Assembly: GCF_017562075.2 (NCBI RefSeq)
Contig: NC_054082.1
Location: forward strand, 23,510,460-23,574,459
Length of the DNA: 64,000 bases
Direction of reading: 5' to 3'
From: Anopheles merus
Lineage: Eukaryota; Arthropoda; Insecta; Diptera; Culicidae
Position numbers and translations under genes: made by a program. The notes below the pieces were generated by a model. The model was not told where the DNA came from, did not search any database, and saw only the letters and a list, made by a program, of their open reading frames with translations. Below are positions 15,594 through 33,708 of this stretch, piece by piece. Within the stretch, counting starts at the first letter, position 1. Each line of letters begins with the position of its first letter.

Positions 15594-16463
15594 TACACCC
15601 CCAAACCAAAGTTAGCGGGACAGCACACAAAGTTGCAGCATTCCCGATGGTTTTGCACCGAAATTCATGGTAAATCAAGAAATAAAAGCACCGAGTTCGC
15701 GGGATGTTAAATTGAATCATGTTTAGCTGGTTAGCTAGTTAGTTGTAGAAGTTTTTAATTTATCAATGGTTGCATAAGTGGTTTGAATGGAAAGTTTCAC
15801 ATCGGCAGCTGTTTGGGAGCTGTTTACTTGGCAGCGCATTGTGTACGGCAGGTGGAAAACATAATCAAAAATCACATCACTAGCGAACATTGTCGATTGG
15901 CGAGATGGAATTGGATTTGTGTTTCTTTTTTCCCCAATTTCCTCTCCAGTGAGGAGGTGGAACGATTGACAGTGTTTGGTTAGGTGTGACACATTTTCCA
16001 TTTTATCGTTTTGATTGCCAAGAAATCCGCGCTTCTGTTGAAACTCAGAAATGTTGTGGGTGTTTTCTTCTTCAAATGTTTTGTTTAAATTTATAATTCG
16101 TTTTATTGAATACATTAAATTCATTGGTTTATTTCAGACACCTGCGAAAGTACATGTCTTGATGTCTCATAATCCATCCACATTGATGAAAGGAATTGCA
16201 ATAAGGTTTTATTTTGAATGTCTAGTTCTGTTAGTGACGAGTGTAACTGAAATAGTAAATTTAGACTATAAATGTAATACTAAAACGGACGTAATTATCT
16301 CGTAACATTCTTGAGATCAGAACAAAAAACATAATATAATCTTTATTTTACATTCCACGCTCATTCCCATCCTTGCTTAATCGTTTGCTTAAGAAAGTTC
16401 CCCAAAATTCAATTACCGTTTTCTGATGAACGTATTCACATTATTGGGAACAGACGAAGAGAG

Positions 16464-16600
16464 ATGGAATCTGAAAAACTTGCAATGGTTCTTTTTTGTG
16501 TTTGTGTGCTTCTGACAGCATCTTCTCGTGTTGTTTTTGATCTTTTTGAGCAATTTTTCCAAGAATATGCTTCTTGGCAGCACATTAAATTCCACTGCAG
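16464..16600 (+). CDS. Candidate first exon with signal peptide (unplaced)
   Basis: An open frame starts with ATG at 16464, with a second in-frame ATG at 16485. It encodes a hydrophobic stretch (MVLFCVCVLLTASS) typical of a signal peptide, followed by an amphipathic segment ending near WQHIKFHC. A donor-like site (GCAGG|GTAAGA) follows near 16602, although the frame stays open to 16817. The layout, a signal peptide then about 25 residues ending before a splice donor, recalls the first exons of insect ionotropic receptor genes. No downstream exon with a ligand-binding or channel domain was found, so it may be a relic, a small secreted protein or chance. Confidence 0.25.
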
Positions 16601-16817
16601 GGTAAGATATGAGCGTTGCAAGGGAATTAATAAAAGTATAGAATTTCCATTCTATGAAGCTATTAGCGGAGCGAAAGCATGTTGCGATCTAATTAAGTGT
16701 AATTATTGCTCGATGAAAATGTACACTGCTGGACTGCGCAGGATACGAAGCAATCCGAAACTACGCCCCATAATCGCTCCTTCGCGGGGAAAAGTAAGCT
16801 TTGCAACGATGCGTTAA

Positions 16818-19800
16818 ACGATGCACAAACAGTGGGTGTGCGGCGTTGTTTGTTTAGAACAACAACTCTTTAGCGGAGAATCGTCAACTTTGCTGGAAGG
16901 CAACCGTACCGGACAAATCCGCTCAGGCAGAAGATTGTGGGTTGGTATTGGGGTATTGGCAGCTTGCTAACGGGCTCCTCCGTCTTGGGCGGAGGCAGAA
17001 CCAAACAGACACCAAATTTAATCTAAATGGAAATTGAAAGCGCGTCCAATAGGAAACAAATTTACTGTGAACACCACCATTGTCGTTAGCTTCAAAACAC
17101 TCAAACAAGTGGCCCCACAAGAGGTGGACATAATTTGGTCCAGGGCAGCCCGACATCTTGGCTCGATTCACCCCCGCTCAAGGTTGTTGGGCACATGGTG
17201 AACGTGGTCCAGCTAACGAACACAGTTCCACAGCAGCTGTGGCTTTCAATGAAAAACTGCTCACGATAAATGAAGTTTCGTGCGCTGTTTCGGAAGAAGT
17301 CATTATGGGTTCGAAGCTGGTAAAGGTGGGTTTCTGGCGTGTCCAAACGCTGGCTTTTGAATTACTGCTACTATGACGATAGAGTCACTACCACCACCAC
17401 GATCAGAGCTTGCTTACCGTCCACCGAACCAGTCAGTCAGTCAGTCAGTCAGTCGCCCCACAGCACAAGGTCATCCAGTTTGGTCGATTTTCGAGCGTCC
17501 GTTGTTTTCTAATGCCTAAAGCTGGGTGAAGCAAGCTACTACTACCCTGTGTACCACAGCCACCCAACCCATGCACCACCCGAGTGTTGGTTGGTTGGAA
17601 TGTTGTTCGCTGACTGGGCGAGCTTTTGCACTTCGGGAAGTGAGCTTCACAATTCAGGACGTTGTCGACGGTGGTGAAAGGCGTGTACATATTTCTCATT
17701 TTGGAGGGTTTGTTTGTTGCCCAACCTTTTTTTAAATATATAATATCTTTCTTGCTTCGTTGGCTTAGGCGAGGTAATGAATGTCTTTTGAGCTTGCAGC
17801 ATTTATGTACGTGTCTTTTTTTTTGTTATTTTTGCTCCTATAATCCCTGTAAGTGCCTTGGGGCTTTGCAGGTTGTTCTGTCGGTTAAAGTTGAGAATGC
17901 TAAAAACAGGCGATTGCTACACCGTTTTTGTTTTTTTTACTTCTTGCATTTGCAATCAAGGATGTAAATTTAATTATCACCGTACCTCATGGACACATTA
18001 ATCGTTATGCGGTGCATGTTTTTAACATGCTGCACACCGCATTCTTTTGCTATTGGGCTGTCCCGCTATTGGGATGATGCTCCATTTTTGCTCCCTCCAT
18101 TTGTCGTTGGTATAATTGAAATATCATCCTGACCCACATATATCGGTACGTGATCAGAAACAACGTGGAAGCCAAGGATCGTGCTCGGGCAATCGATTCC
18201 GTTGTTTGTTTACTATATTGTACTCCCCCCTAGAGGGAGCTCCCCCCCCCCCCCCCTTTTCAATCGAAACCGACCCATCACGTACCGCTGTAAACATGAT
18301 CAATATCAGCGTGTGTTCAACCCTCGCACCAAACAACCCCTCAGAGACGGACAATGATCTCTGGTCGGGAGCTACTGCCATAAACCAACACCGTCGGTTC
18401 GTAAACACACACACGACGACGGTCGTTGATAAGGTTTTGTACCGTTCGAGCGGCTCCGAATCGAAGAGAACTCAAAAAGCAAAAAAAAAGGAACTACGAA
18501 TTCAATTGAAGTTTTGCATTAATACGAGTCCAATTTCCATACGCGAAGGCGTGCATGTGTGCGCGGCAGCGGTCGGAGCTGTATCTGGTCGCAGCAAAAG
18601 GTGCGTCGCGGTTCGTTCACCACGTCCACAACCCGTCGTAGCGATGTTGGTGAGGAAGTTAGCTGTAGCCACGTACAATCTCATCACCACCATCACCTAT
18701 CATCACCTCATCGTACGACCACTTCGTCACCGGACCGGACAAACTTAATTGTGGCCTGCACGGACGGTTGGGTGACAGAAGGGATAAGGGAGATTGCGTG
18801 TATCAGTCACCCCGGAAGTGGGAAAATTCTACACCGGAATTGTGTGACCAGAACGTAACACATCCACAAACACAATCAAGCAGTGATTCAAATCCATGCC
18901 GACACACCCAAATCACAACCAGACCGGGGGGTTCATCGCGTCCGCGCGCCCATATGTACATGCGGGGACTCGAGAGTGATATTCTCTCGTCTCAGATTGC
19001 GGCCGATGGACAATTGTCGCTAATTGGTGGCGGGATCGAAACAATTCAGTGCACGTTCCGTGCTGCACCCGGCAACCGGGGGGTGGCCACAGTACTGAGC
19101 AGCATCCGTTCTCGGACAGTGGGGACGGGTTGTGTGAACATTGAAGTGATCAAAACCTTGCAAAAAGGGGCGTTTTTTTGCTTTTCGTTCCGTCGGCCAC
19201 TATTGTTTCTGTGATTTGTTTTTCTTCAGTTGCTATTTTGTTCTATTTGCTCGTTTTTCTTTGGTAATTATTCCACGAACCAGCAGTGCATTAGCACAGG
19301 GTCAGAATAATGTCACGTAAAACTCTAACTCCTTTTCATGTTAAATTATGAAAATATAAGCGGAGGACAAAGGAGGATAACATCAAGATCAGATCCCTTG
19401 CATTGTGTTGTGATATGCTTTCGGATTAAAACTTTAGCTATACAGATAGTGAGATTGTGAAATGAAGCAGCAGTAACGACAGCTTACTAAAATATAGTAT
19501 CGAAACTAAGCGGGAGCAGCAACCTTCTTCTATCTTATGAATTATGCAAAATTTTATACATTTTTCTGACACCTCGCACACCGTGTCCTGCCCATCGGTG
19601 TTGCCCACTTGACACGGACTTTAACCGTGATCCACAAGCAAGTGGTGGTGGTGGTGGTGATCCAGTCTGTAGGGAAATCTGGCTACACGCCGGCGTCCGT
19701 AGTTGTCCTACACCAACTACGGCTCTATGGATGCGTCTGCTTGTGTATAAAACAAAATGACTCCTCCCTGCATCAAACACTCACTTCCACCAGCTGTGCA

Positions 19801-22288
19801 AGTTGCCATCTTGTGCAGCAGCAGTAGCAGGAGCAAGAAGTGGCTAGAATATGCTTTTACTTCGTCACCTTATCACCTTATTGTGGTCGGGATAAACCAC
19901 ATTAGTTTTTGATTGCCCTCTTGCCAGAGCCGTTTTGCGACACAAGGTCCAGTTGTTTTGAGATAAAAGATTGGAGGCGGTAGATGCGGTTTGAGATGTT
20001 GAACATGGAAATTTCCAGCACTGATATTAATATGAGGCTGTTGGGAATTGTATTGTATATATTACAATGATTGCAATGCACAGCACAAAGTTGGAGCCCT
20101 TCAGTTGGCACAGCATTGTAAATTGGACATTTAATATCGAAGTTACTAGCGAGCTTAGCGGTTCAGTAACTAGCTCAATATTCTCAATATACAGTCAGCA
20201 CAATTATCCTGTTCGGCTGATTGAATTTGGGCTTTATTATTCAAACTCATGAGATTTATCATCCTCCTCTTCCTCCTGCTTCTCCTCCTCGGCTATCGCG
20301 GAAGCTTAATGTCCGAATTTATTATAAACTGGAACAGGAATTTCGCACGAAAATTATTCAACCGTAGAAATGTTCTCAGTACGACCAACAGTTCCGGATG
20401 CAGTCGCGTGCGGTAAGCGATGCATAATATGCAGCACACGGATTGCACTAATTTGACCAAATGTTGAATGTGTAATTAAAATCAGATCCACACACACTGG
20501 TGTTGCCGAGTGTCGTGTTTATTCAAACAGCAGCAGGGAGTAGATGTTTTGGGTTTTTTTTGTTTCGGCGTGCTGTTTGTTGGTAGGACCATGTTCATCC
20601 GGTTGCTCTGAAGAGCGTTGCAGTTGGATCGATTATAAAAGTGACATCAAGCGGACAAGGATTTGGTTTGAATTTAGGCTAACCATATGCATAACCACGG
20701 GAGGAAAAAACGGGAAACGAATTCATGCAAATGAGTTGAAAACATTCTATTCATCGTACGTCCAACCGAACTGAACGGTAGTGGTTAGTCCTTTCTCCTC
20801 CATCCATGCTCAGGAATGTCCTCAAGCGATGCAATCGATCAATAGCATTATTCGTTCCAATTATTGCGTTTTTGTACTTTCCTCTTTTTTTCCCTTTTGT
20901 TTATGGTATGGCACGCGCTACGTGTTGATAGCTTTTTTCAACTCTCCTAACCACCTCAAAAAAGTCCAATGTTATGGTCTATTGAGCTTTTGGCTCCTCG
21001 CAGCATTTGTCTGAAACGGCTCCTCCATCGAAGGAGGACCGGCTAAAGCAAGGCCAGACCAGGCGCACGAGAGCGGCGGAATGCGTACTAAATGCCAAAT
21101 TCCGCACCGAATTGCGCTTTTCCAATGGCGTGAAAATGCTTCACTTTTTAACCGGTTTTTGAAAGGGATTAAAAGGTTGTTTTTTTGGGGAGGGTTTGGT
21201 GTGTTGCTGTTATCTGGGAGGAACTCTGTGCAAACGTGTGCGACGCCTAGGAAAAGGAGATGTCAAAGAGAGCGCGAAAAAGTGGCATCCTCGCACAGGC
21301 CTTAGTCCTTGGTTTGGTACGTTCGTACCCTAACACCATTAACAGTGGCCGGATGGCACATTTTGGGCGGAGAGAGTAATACGAAGTCCCTTCCCCTATA
21401 TCTATTCTACCGCTATTTTCCCGCTCGTTGGCTTAGACAAACTAGTCTACTAGTGGCGGAAGTGAAAAGTTCTCCTCCCCCCCCCTTGCATCTGCTACGA
21501 ATGGTGCCCGCAATCTACGCCGTTTCTGCCGGAAGTGTGCAGGAACACGCTCTAAACGTGATAAATTCCTTGCGACATTCTTCGCGTACACGACACGGTA
21601 ACGGGCGGGAGAGGGCAACCGGGAACTGTGCAAACTCATCCGTGCTGTGCATATACTACTACGTGCGGGTAGTGTGCTGCTCGGTTGGGTTGCCGGAATG
21701 CATTTCTAATCGTTTTGGCGGAGCGACACCGACCAATGGAATGGTGTGGAATCAATTAATTTTTGGTCTCAACGTCGTCGGTCTCTAGGGGGTCCTTCGT
21801 GCCAGGAGTGAGCACTTTGTGTCTGTATGTGTGTGTGTGTGAGTTCTGAGTTGGGAGATCGGTTCGGCTTTGACCGGCGGTGAAAAGAAAAGTCATTACC
21901 AGTGCAAAAAAAGCAAAAAGGAGTTGACTTTTACCTCGTCCTGCTTCTGAAAGCATTATCATCCCACACCCTCGTACCTATATCCGCTCGTCGTGGGCGG
22001 ACGTCACCCAGCGTGTGAAATATGTCCTCCATAAAAGTTATTTTTCATTCGGTCGTCTCGGTTTTTGCTTCCACTTCTTTTGCAGGCCTTTAAGCAACTT
22101 TTAGTCTTCCCTCGTGACCAAACGCACCCGAGACGACCGTGCACAGGAACCAGGAACAAAAAGGGTCACAAGAGAGGGAGGCGGCACAGTGACGTTGCTG
22201 TAAGCCACACACACACACAGACACAAACACACATCATCCCCGGTACACGGCCGTAGGACGGTTTCGCGAGCTCCACTACCCATTACTT
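16818..22288. other. Spacer upstream of CTR1
   Basis: No coding exon is recognised. An AGTC tetranucleotide repeat lies at 17431-17454. GC-richer sequence at 18540-19130 and an acceptor-like TTTTGCAG near 22085 could be untranslated exons or promoter of the copper transporter that follows. I see no decisive initiator, TATA box or metal-response element, so this remains a guess. Confidence 0.35.
17431..17454. repeat. AGTC tetranucleotide repeat
   Basis: Six perfect AGTC units. Confidence 0.9.
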
Positions 22289-25200
22289 ATGGACCATTCC
22301 GAGCATCACGACTACAGCCAGCACGCAAACATGTCGAGTGGAGGAGCGCACGCAGGACACACCGGGCACGGGACAGTGGACCACAGTGCACACGATCACA
22401 CGATGATGGATCATGGGGCGCACGATCACCATCACGGGGCGGCCGGCGGCATGGGTGCGGCCAGCCCTGCCGGAATGGTACACCACATGATGTCGATGTC
22501 GGTGAGTGTAGTGTGGCAGTAGTGTGCTCGTTGATGGTGGTGAGGGCATCCAATGTTCATTCCACGCTCGCTTATATTTCCCTTTGCAGTTTCACGGCGG
22601 CTACGATGAGACGATTCTGTTCGAGCAGTGGAAAATCGATAGCCTGAGCGGGCTGCTCTGGTCGATGCTGCTCATCTTCGTGATGGCCGCACTGTACGAG
22701 GGCTTGAAGTACTACCGGGAGCATCTGTTCTGGCGAACGTACAACGCGCTCCAGTACCGCCCGGTCACCGTGACGGAGAAAAGCAACGGCAACGGGGTGA
22801 CGGTGGCCGGCGGCACAGCCACCGACGACCGGGCCGGCGGTGCCGGCGTGGGCGACGGTCTAAACGGAGCCAGCGGCACCGGCACGCCCGGCGGGCTGAA
22901 CGAGGAGGGCGCCCGCATTGTGCAGTAAGTTTCGTCTCGAAATTTTGCAGGAGAGAGGCAGCAGATCGCTTATCGCCAATTCCATTACGGCTCGTGCGCG
23001 GAATGGAAACATTCCATTCTAGAGACTACGAGAGCTCAGAGCTTCCCTTACGATCCCCTTCCCATCAAACGGCGCGAATGGTGCTGCACCGTTCGCTCTG
23101 AGGCGGTTGGGCGGGTTGAGTGGAAGACCCCCGCCACCCGAAACATGCCATTTTCTCACACAATTTTCTCGTTCTTTTTGTGTATTGTTTTTCCCCCTCG
23201 GTTTGGTTTCATCCTTTCACTTACATTCCTGCTGCTGCTGCTGCTGTCTGTCATGTCAACGATGTGTCCCGATCGATTTTGGGATGGTGCAACGTTCTAC
23301 GACAAATGTCCTGTTGCGCTCGTCAACAATGAAATCCAATCGTATCGCCGCTGCTGTGTACAAATGCATTCAACATACCCAAACCACACGAAACCATCAT
23401 CTCATCAACCTTACCCTGCTCTACCTACATTCGCGCCACATTCATCGCCGCATCGCATCGGAAACATTTCGGAAAACCCTTCGTCTTATCCCATTTGCGC
23501 CGTGAATGCGACCGTGTTTTGCTATCAACACCGGATATCATCAATAAATGGACAAAACCACAGCATGGTTGGCGAAGTGATCCACAAGCAACCGTAAGTT
23601 TTGTTCAATCATATTGTAAATACATTTTCATCCACAACAACAACCCGTCCCTCTGCACCATCTCCCTCTCGCGTGCTAAGGATTAGCTTCTTCTTGAATT
23701 AGGATTTTTCAATTGTTTTTATTTTAAGCTACACTACACAGTTATAATAACGGAATTTAAATTTAAAGCTTATTAGGCTTTTTTGCATTTAACTTTAACT
23801 TTTTGTTTAATAAGCACTTTGCGTTAGTTTGCATGAAACGAAGAGGAAGACAGTGAATGCTGAAACATACATTTACCTCTTCCACTATCTCCATTGAAAG
23901 CCTTTCCACTGCTAATGTAAATTTCGCACACAAACACACCCCAAGCTAGACAGAAAAAGGAAAATCCGTACTATCTGTCGGTATGGGTTTTTTTTTTAAA
24001 TTTTATCTTTCGCCTTAAGGGCCGCACTAGCTCTACATCTGGCTCATACCTTTCCCATAACATACATAAACCCTTGGTTGCACCTACCCGCTCTCTAGGC
24101 TTTTGTGCATTTTCCATTTACTACCCTGCGTGCTGGCATGTTCTTTTTCACGGACTCATTTTTTTTTGCATTTCATTTCATCCGCCGCTTTTCCTCCTTC
24201 TGCTGCTGGGCCACGCTGCGGGGGGGATTGGACGATTACACTGCATGTCACTGCTACTGCTACTGCGCCCCGACTGGTTGGGTGTGCGCTTTTTTTTACT
24301 GTGTTGCGTCTTATCTGCAGAACCCAGTACAGGTATGAATATTCGCGTTTGATTTGTTTGTCCTTTTCCCCTGCAGGCCACACTGCGAAGCAACCCTCTA
24401 CAGGAGCCAGTGGCAAAACCAACTTATAATCGTATTATAGGGAATCTGAGAATGTTTTTGCTGTCAGTTGCCCACTGCTGCTGCTGCTGCTGCTGTGTTG
24501 ACGCTTATATCTGCACAAGAAAAGTCGCTCCACCTTCTTGGCTTTCTGGTCAAACTTTTTCAATACCATTACAAGCTTCGTTTTTTTGTTTAATCTTCTG
24601 CCTGCTCTTATGCTGGTTGCATTACCAGCATGGAGTGGATTTGTGGAGGGGAAAAACATGCATCGTTGAGCATGAAAGCATGAACGTACACACATTGGAA
24701 AAATCTCCTTGGCGGGCCACTTATGGGGTCACGTTCTGGGGGTTTATAAGTGATTTAATGGCACGAACACTGTCGGACGCTGATTTTTAATCCGACGTGG
24801 AACTGAGTTTTCTTGGACACTGGCGAGAACAAATCTCTTAACACTTTCCTGCACGTTTTGTTTTAATTTTCCATTTTAGGAATGATGTTCTAACACGTTG
24901 TTGCAATTGCAGCTGCAATCCATCTTGCTTTACCATAATATACCTTTAGCTGGAAGCTGATAGGGATAAATTAACGATACATGCGAATATTAAGACGCTA
25001 GCGAAGGACATTTAATATGTCTCTGTGTGTCCTGTCCCCTAATGATTCCAACGAATATTAACCTCACGGCAGTTCCCGTAGGCACCCGGCAAATCTTCAC
25101 CAATAAACTTGCCTTCAAATCTCTGATGTGTGTTGCAGGGTGTGTCCTTCGTAAGCCTCCGTGTGCTGCTGGAGCTAATTAAACCATCTCAATTAATGGC

Positions 25201-25949
25201 ATGAATGCATGTTGTGTCGCTTCCATTACGATTAGTTTATCTTCTCACTTAGCGCGAGTGTCACAGCGACTGGCTCGGTGCGAAGTAACAGGGGCTGATG
25301 GTGCGGGCGCTGCTTCTACGAATCCTCATGTGTCTCCGAGCGTGCAGTAGTGTCTGCCTGCTCTTGATTTATGTCAATTAGTGTGTGCCATCGTTTGTTT
25401 GTGCGTTAGCCGAGGGGGTAAGGTTGCTGCCGGCACTACAGATATATATTGGCTTTCTTCGAAATCAATCCACACTAGTAGAGTTAACGTGGGCATGGAG
25501 AGTGTCCTTCCGAAGGTCGTTAGCTTCCATTTAAATGTCCCATTTTATGCCTCGCTGACACTTGCTTTTTGCATTCGCATTGGTTAACCGCGCAAGTGAA
25601 TGTTCTGATAATAAAACAAACCATAACTTTTATCCAAATTGTGTGCACCGACATCAACAGGGGACGGCATTCCATTGAAAAACAGTGGAAAGCATTCCGC
25701 TCGGTTCCTTAGCCCTCTATACTCACGTTTTACCTCTCCTATTCCAGACCGACGATGCTGTCGCTGATGCACCTGTTCCAAACGCTGCTGCACATCCTAC
25801 AGGTCACGTTAAGCTTCCTGCTGATGCTGATCTTCATGACGTACAACACGTGGCTCTGTCTGGCGGTGGTCCTGGGTGCCGCCCTTGGGTATTTCCTGTT
25901 CGGTTGGAAAAAGTCCGTCATCGTCGACGTTACTGAGCACTGTCACTAA
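22289..25949 (+). CDS. CTR1: High-affinity copper transporter CTR1
   Basis: Imports Cu(I) across the plasma or vesicle membrane as a trimer. Exons are 22289-22501, 22590-22924 and 25748-25949 (GTGAGT and GTAAGT donors, CAG acceptors, phases matching), giving 249 residues. The N-terminal 71 residues are rich in His and Met and end MMSMS, typical of extracellular copper-capture regions. TM1 is about residues 90-110. TM2 carries the selectivity motif M209-x3-M213. TM3 carries G226-x3-G230, used for helix packing. The protein ends in His-Cys-His (247-249), the conserved cytosolic copper-handover motif. The cytosolic loop (about 125-180) is enlarged by a Gly/Thr/Ala-rich low-complexity insert. The start is the first ATG of the His-rich exon. 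The last intron is 2.8 kb and untranslated exons upstream are likely. It is closer in layout to the broadly expressed insect Ctr1A type, but the paralogue assignment is inference. Confidence 0.93.
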
Positions 25950-31320
<5,371 letters not shown>

Positions 31321-32685
31321 TTACACCGTCACTTGCACGTTTTGAACCACGGTCGAGTATTCCGTTTTCGAGGGAACAAGATAAAACGCTGGAAATATTT
31401 CCGCTCCGCACGGACATTTGGTGGCTGGAAAGGGACAACAATAGCGTATGGGGTTCACATTAACCAACATTTCGGCAGCAATTGAAAGTGTTCAACCCGC
31501 TGCCCTCCAACACTTACCCATTACCCAGTTGAAACTGCCCAGCTTGACCGTACACTTCGGACAGTACAGCCGGCCCTGCGTGTTGCGGTAGATGTCCGTC
31601 ATCCAGGCGAGCGGCTCGATGAAGAATATTTTGTTGCACATCGGCGTATCCTTCTCCGACGACCGGTTGCTATGCTCGCTGCTAATCGAACAGCGGCGCA
31701 CTTTCTCGCCCAGCTCGTTCACCCCGCCACCGTCCACAGCTGATGATCCCGTTGCCATGGTACCGTCTGGCACATTTTCTCCATCAGCTTCGTGCGGTCT
31801 GCTGCCACCCTCAGCACCGTCGCCACCAGTCCCTTCTTGCTCCTCTTCCTCCCCCTCCTCCTCCTCAAGTGTAGCTTCTGGTTCGCGGCCAACCTTTGCC
31901 GGCGAATGTGCCACCGTGGCCGATTTCGGTTTGTGCAGCAGCAGGTTGCTCCGGGACGCAACCACCCGTCGACACTTGCGGCACCGGTACACGTACGGTT
32001 CGGGCGATTCCTGCGTCACGCCCGGGTCCGGCTTCACCACGTCCATGCACTCCGTCGGCAGCCGTTTGGCTTTCCGCACATTGTCGCCCGCCAGCCGCAG
32101 GCGGAACAGTTTGTACCGCTCGTTCGTGCGATCGATCCGGTACGCCATGCGCCCGTACAGCTTGAGCTGATTGACGAAGCCCGGATTCGGCATCACGAAG
32201 CGCCGCTTCGCCTTCACCCGCTGGAAGGCGGCCTCGTACCCGAGCCGATACTTTTGCATGATGTACGCAATCATAATCGTGGCACTGCGGCTCACGCCGA
32301 AGTAGCAGTGCACCAGCACGTGACGGCCCTCGGCCAGGCTGTCCGCGATGAACCGATTGCTATCCTCGAAGTGCCGTATCAGGTCTTCGCGGGGCACGTC
32401 GGCCGCCTGGATGTGGCGCACGCGAAGATTCGGATGGTCGGTGATGTGCACCGGCAGCGGCACGGAATCCACCGACAGGATGCTCCGGATGGTGTGCCTT
32501 TCCAGCGTGCCGACGTCGGCCGCGGCGGACGCATTGCCCAGCCAAAGGCCTGGTTCGATTTCGTCCAAGCTGACCGGGCCTGCGTCAAGATCTTCGCGCG
32601 TCAGCACCGTGGCCGGTTCCGGGGCACGGCGCACACCGGTCGATACCACCTTCGTGACCACTGCAATGCCCTCGTTCATGGACAT
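31321..32685 (-). CDS. DUSP12: Dual-specificity phosphatase DUSP12/YVH1
   Basis: A cysteine-based phosphatase of the atypical DUSP group with a C-terminal zinc domain. Yeast YVH1 and human DUSP12 act in late 60S ribosome maturation, a role that depends on the zinc domain. Exon 1 is 32685-31518 and exon 2 is 31424-31321 (donor ATGG|GTAAGT, acceptor TTTCCAG), giving 423 residues. The catalytic signature HCYFGVSRSA has nucleophile Cys127 and Arg133, with general acid Asp96 in AADVP. Zinc ligands in sequence are Cys235/Cys238, His251, Cys350, Cys375/Cys378 and, from exon 2, Cys393/Cys395 in KCPCG, followed by the family tail PAFYLVPSK. Reading through the donor instead would stop after GKCWRAAG and lose the last ligands, so splicing is required. 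An acidic low-complexity linker (about 272-288) separates the domains. It is divergent from CacyBP across about 1 kb. Confidence 0.93.
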
Positions 32686-33708
32686 GCTTCTAGTTTGACC
32701 TATCTTGAACGACTACGCAACGGGTGCGATGCGAAAGAATGTCCCCGGCGCGGTATCCGCCCAGCGACGACGACGACGACGACAGGCGCACTTTGACGTA
32801 GACACGAAGTGCACACACACAAAACACCGCGACCGACCGAGCGTGGCCAACTGGGATAGCAATGGCAAAGGAAGCACGAACCTGCGGCAGGCAAATTAGT
32901 CTCCAATGCCGCTAAAACAATAGCAGCTCACGGGTATCTCCTTCACCGCGCTCTCACGGAACCTTTTTGCTGATCGCGCACCCTTTCCAGATGGGTTTGA
33001 ATAGTACTCGAGCAAAATGAAGCACCACTCGGGATTGCCTGCACGACCTTTTTTTTTTCTTCCTGTTACTGTTGCTCGTTTACGTGTCCTGCTAGCCGTG
33101 TCCTTCAAAGCGTGGATCCCCGTTTCCGGTGGGTAGAAAGGTGCTACGCTGAGCGCGAACAAGAAAGTGGTGCCCGTGGGTAGTTTGTTTTGTTTATTTC
33201 GGTGCACGGTGGGTGGTGTTCGTGGAAAATCGATGCCCTCGACGCCGTGACGTTTGTTATCAGTGGTTCCCGCTTTTTTCCTTCGCCGAATTCACCTTTG
33301 TTCCCGTTGACAGGTTGGCACAGTGGGAGTGGCAAGCGGTCAGAACATGAAATACTTGTTTTACAATTATAAACATGTAATATTGCCTTAACGTTAATAA
33401 AGAAGCTTTTTCAAATATTTGAAAAACTAAGCAAAACGTGCTTTTGTGTCCTATTTTGTGCATTTTTTAAGAAATCATGTTTGAAATTGGATTTACCTCG
33501 ACCACTGTGATACCGGCGCTGGAAATTTCGGGAAACGTCAAGAAGAAGCAGCATCCCGTTCTGTCAAAGTTCTGAATCAATTCATCAGCAAGCGAAAAGG
33601 CTGAAACGCCAGTCCCGAAACGTGCGTGTGCGTGCTTCTCAATTGTTGAACGATTTTCCCCCCACTGCGCAAGAAAACCTGTATTCCCGCGAGCTATCAC
33701 ACACAAGA
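32686..33708. other. Divergent spacer between DUSP12 and CacyBP
   Basis: About 1 kb between two start codons on opposite strands, so it probably holds both promoters. Open frames here lack recognisable domains. No TATA box or distinct initiator could be fixed. The segment 33365-33480 is notably AT-rich. Confidence 0.4.

Larger units (their letters stand above)
14524..16463. other. Spacer with short repeats
   Basis: No gene is supported. It contains a pair of 26-bp direct repeats (14981-15042) and a CT microsatellite (15535-15593), listed separately. The open frames over the CT tract are low-complexity artefacts. Confidence 0.4.

Noticed and set aside
31592..32796. Long plus-strand frames (192 and 334 codons)
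   Set aside because: They are antisense shadows of the GC-rich DUSP12 exon, which has catalytic and zinc motifs on the minus strand.
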